Below the pieces are notes generated by a model. It was given only the letters and a program-made list of their open reading frames with translations, was not told the DNA's origin and did no database searches. The position numbers were made by a program, and so were the translations under genes. Of a stretch of 64,000 nt of DNA, positions 61,898 through 64,000 are shown in pieces (position 1 is the first letter of the stretch; the number at the start of each line of letters is the position of its first letter). Location: the NCBI GenBank assembly GCA_049999805.1, contig JBNGIO010006247.1, forward strand, positions 240,498 through 304,497, written 5' to 3'. Source of the DNA: Folioceros fuciformis (lineage: Eukaryota > Anthocerotophyta > Anthocerotopsida > Anthocerotales).

Positions 61898-63205
61898 ATG
61901 AAGGGATTTCGGGAAGTTCCCAGGAAGGAGCATCTTGAGAGGGCCACTCGGGAGAGCTTGGAGGAATCTTACTTGGACATGGTACTGCTATGTGATCGCA
62001 AGGTAGGGGACTGTACTAAGAGCTCCGAATTAACTGCACAGGCTGGTTCGGCGGTAGGGGTGGATAACATTGAGATGAAACAGCTTACAGAATGCGTGTT
62101 AGGAGACGATTTTCGGAGAGTACAAGCAACGGAGCACGCACGTTCGAGAAAACAGGGCAAGGCTAACTTCGAAGCTGATGACACAGGAACGTGGGAAGAG
62201 TTTGAATCCGAGGAACAAGGAGAACGATGCACGGAAGAGTATGGATCCGAGGAAGTAGGAACAAGATACACGCAAGTGTATGGATCGGAGAAAGTGGGAG
62301 ACCCTCGCACGCAAGAGTATGGATCCGAGGAAGGTGGAGAAAGTATGGAAGGGCATGAATGCGAAGACGCAGTAAAAAGTAGCATACAGGAATATGAACT
62401 CGCCGCGGCCCAGTCACCGCACTTCGGAAGGTTGCTGGAGCACGCGGGCGATGCTGCTCAGTTATGTGAGGAAGCAAAAGACGCGTGCAGGTCAAGGACG
62501 CTTACGGAATTGTTGAATCGTGTTTATAGTTTGACACTCGACAGAGCAGAAGAAGAAATCGATGCTCCAAACGGAAGAACTCTTCTCAACCCGAGCGAAA
62601 AACTTGTACAAGATGTGCAATTACCATGCATCAATGCTTCCACACTTGAGGCTCACAGGTTTAGGGTTGACTTTGGAGACGTGCTAGAGTGGTGCACTGT
62701 GGACATTGTGTCACCTTCCTTGTTGATGTGCACAATAGATGTAAGGCAGTTCCTGAAAGTTGATTTAAGGTCTATTGGAATCTCAGCCGGTGCGCCGCTC
62801 CAAGTGTGCGTACACGAGAGTGATGGGAAGACGCACTTCGAAGCATATCAGCAGACTTCATCTGATACAGAAACAAGAAATACTATCGGGCTGCGTTTTC
62901 TCATTCCAAATTTGGTGAGAGACTGCTTAACTCCTGTGGACAACCTTTTTCCGGTGGACGGCTTTCACCATGACAACCTTGTAGTGGGAATGCTGCAGAG
63001 CCTGGCTTGGTACCTCCTCAACCTGTCAGGCATCTGCTGCGTTTGCCGGATTCAACGCTGCCGCTCCTCTTTTCCATCGGAAGACTTTGGGTCTTGCGAC
63101 TCAACCATTTGCCTTGCCCGGCTAGATAATTGGACGCACATATCGGCATATGGTGTACATGATTCGCTATCTAAACCGCTGCATTATCTAATCCGAACAG
63201 ATTAA
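61898..63205 (+). CDS. unrecognised 435-residue protein with acidic tandem repeats
   Basis: One long frame; the first ATG is 61898. The frame is open back to a TCTGCAG acceptor-like site just before 61871, so an upstream exon may exist. Residues about 95-165 are acidic with three ~14-residue repeats of the type EEYGSEEVG / QVYGSEKVG / QEYGSEEGG. The C-terminal ~200 residues look globular, with conserved-looking hydrophobic blocks (LEWCTVDIVSPSLLMCTIDV, LVVGMLQSLAWYLLNLSG) and several cysteines near the end. No signal peptide or clear membrane segment. I do not recognise a family. Length and base composition argue for a real gene, perhaps lineage-restricted. Confidence 0.55.
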   Translation: MKGFREVPRKEHLERATRESLEESYLDMVLLCDRKVGDCTKSSELTAQAGSAVGVDNIEMKQLTECVLGDDFRRVQATEHARSRKQGKANFEADDTGTWEEFESEEQGERCTEEYGSEEVGTRYTQVYGSEKVGDPRTQEYGSEEGGESMEGHECEDAVKSSIQEYELAAAQSPHFGRLLEHAGDAAQLCEEAKDACRSRTLTELLNRVYSLTLDRAEEEIDAPNGRTLLNPSEKLVQDVQLPCINASTLEAHRFRVDFGDVLEWCTVDIVSPSLLMCTIDVRQFLKVDLRSIGISAGAPLQVCVHESDGKTHFEAYQQTSSDTETRNTIGLRFLIPNLVRDCLTPVDNLFPVDGFHHDNLVVGMLQSLAWYLLNLSGICCVCRIQRCRSSFPSEDFGSCDSTICLARLDNWTHISAYGVHDSLSKPLHYLIRTD

Positions 63206-64000
63206 GCAGATTAAGCCTCCTCACCTGGCTCTAAATTGAAGAAAGGCTGTGTCAACTGGTGAAGTTCTTGGTACACGTTTCGCGCGCATGTATCTGTTAT
63301 CTGGATACTGGACCTCCTTTGAATTGAGAGAATTCCTTCTCTTCTATGACCTTAAGGATTTTGCTTACTGGGCCTTGTTCTGATTTGCTTCTCTTGCTGT
63401 GTCAACCAAAGAGGCGGTCCTGCATTGCTCCCAATCTATTGCTGAGATCCCTCGTATTCTCGTGTTATTGTCGTTTCCCAATCTTGTTTATCTAAAGTAA
63501 AGGAGATTGCTCGTTTCTTTCTTATGGTTTCACACACACTTTGTTTTACTTGGAATGGCCAAAATCCGTTTGAGAGTGGAAATCCCTGTTTTAACAATTT
63601 TGAAATGTGTCTTTTAATCGTCCAGAGTCAAACAAACTTCCACATTAAAGGTGTTGCTGCGCCTTGAAAGCCTGATCACCAAGGTTTGGCCGATGGCTTT
63701 GATGTGATATATTCTTGTTTTTATTCTCTATCTCAGCCCCTCTATGCACCCTTTACCAGATGGAAGGGCCAGCCAACATAGATAGGAAAAACGTCGAGGG
63801 TCAAAAACAAGAGCAGTAGATATGTCCCTGAGCATGCTTCTCGCATGAAATTAAACATCTATGAAGAGCGAATGGTGGGTGACGAAAAAGACTTCGGAAA
63901 GGAAAAGCTCCAACGCAAACTAGTCACTAGTCCCAAATCTCAACGTACAAACTTCGACCCCAGAATGCCGAGACCACTTTTCGAGTCGACCCCAGAATGC
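63206..64000. other. 3' flank, no gene; repeat starts at window end
   Basis: Nothing recognisable apart from TCGACCCCAGAATGC occurring twice (63954-63968 and 63986-64000) with a 17-nt spacer. This may be the beginning of a tandem array cut by the window edge. Confidence 0.5.

Overview
This 64 kb window is nuclear DNA from a green plant. The supporting genes are a plastid-type sigma factor, GDP-L-galactose phosphorylase (VTC2 type), a DDM1-type remodeller, a two-LOV photoreceptor, a plant-only small protein family (Pfam A_thal_3526 / TIGR01589), a Gnk2 (DUF26) secreted protein and a Ty1/copia retrotransposon. Genes contain many short GT-AG introns (mostly about 60-160 nt). Genes lie in moderately GC-rich islands separated by very AT-rich spacers and decayed repeats. 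This suits a non-seed plant (bryophyte or lycophyte grade) better than a seed plant, but I cannot name the species. There are N gaps at 34106-34205, 54740-54749 and 56357-56456.

Layout. 1-12.5 kb is a repeat nest: a gag-like fragment, a decayed coiled-coil retroelement-like gene (2.2-4.3 kb), a copia element on the minus strand with both LTRs (4.25-10.72 kb) and small tandem repeats. 12.8-20.7 kb holds an intact ABCC (MRP-type) transporter followed by a decayed tandem copy. 21.3-25.9 kb holds a divergent pair, Elongin C (minus) and DDM1 (plus). 28.8-30.2 kb is a LOV/LOV protein. 32.8-33.3 kb is a Gnk2-domain secreted protein in AT-rich DNA. 35.1-37.4 kb is VTC2/GGP with a likely non-AUG upstream ORF. 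38.1-40.4 kb is a plastid sigma factor (minus). 42.3-50.3 kb is a large minus-strand gene joining an N-terminal SURP-like domain, two sets of repeats, and a C-terminal domain like that of plant FES1-type CCCH proteins. It shares a 246 bp divergent spacer with a 149-residue helical-bundle protein (50.5-51.0 kb). 53.8-55 kb is tandem-repeat DNA. 57.2-57.8 kb is the A_thal_3526 gene. 59.8-60.6 kb is a broken two-pore potassium channel. 61.9-63.2 kb is an unrecognised 435-residue ORF preceded by a minisatellite.

The genes do not form an operon or obvious pathway. They are ordinary dispersed plant genes (chromatin, plastid transcription, ascorbate synthesis, light sensing, transport). The points most worth a second look are the VTC2 leader ORF, the extra coding region before gag in the copia element, the large SURP/repeat/FES1-like gene with its sharp base-composition switch, the stand-alone helical-bundle protein sharing its promoter, the LOV1 domain without its cysteine, the two-pore channel with an altered filter, and a perfect 35-bp fold-back next to it. 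I found no convincing wholly new system. Exon boundaries were read by eye and two junctions do not keep frame (noted below).
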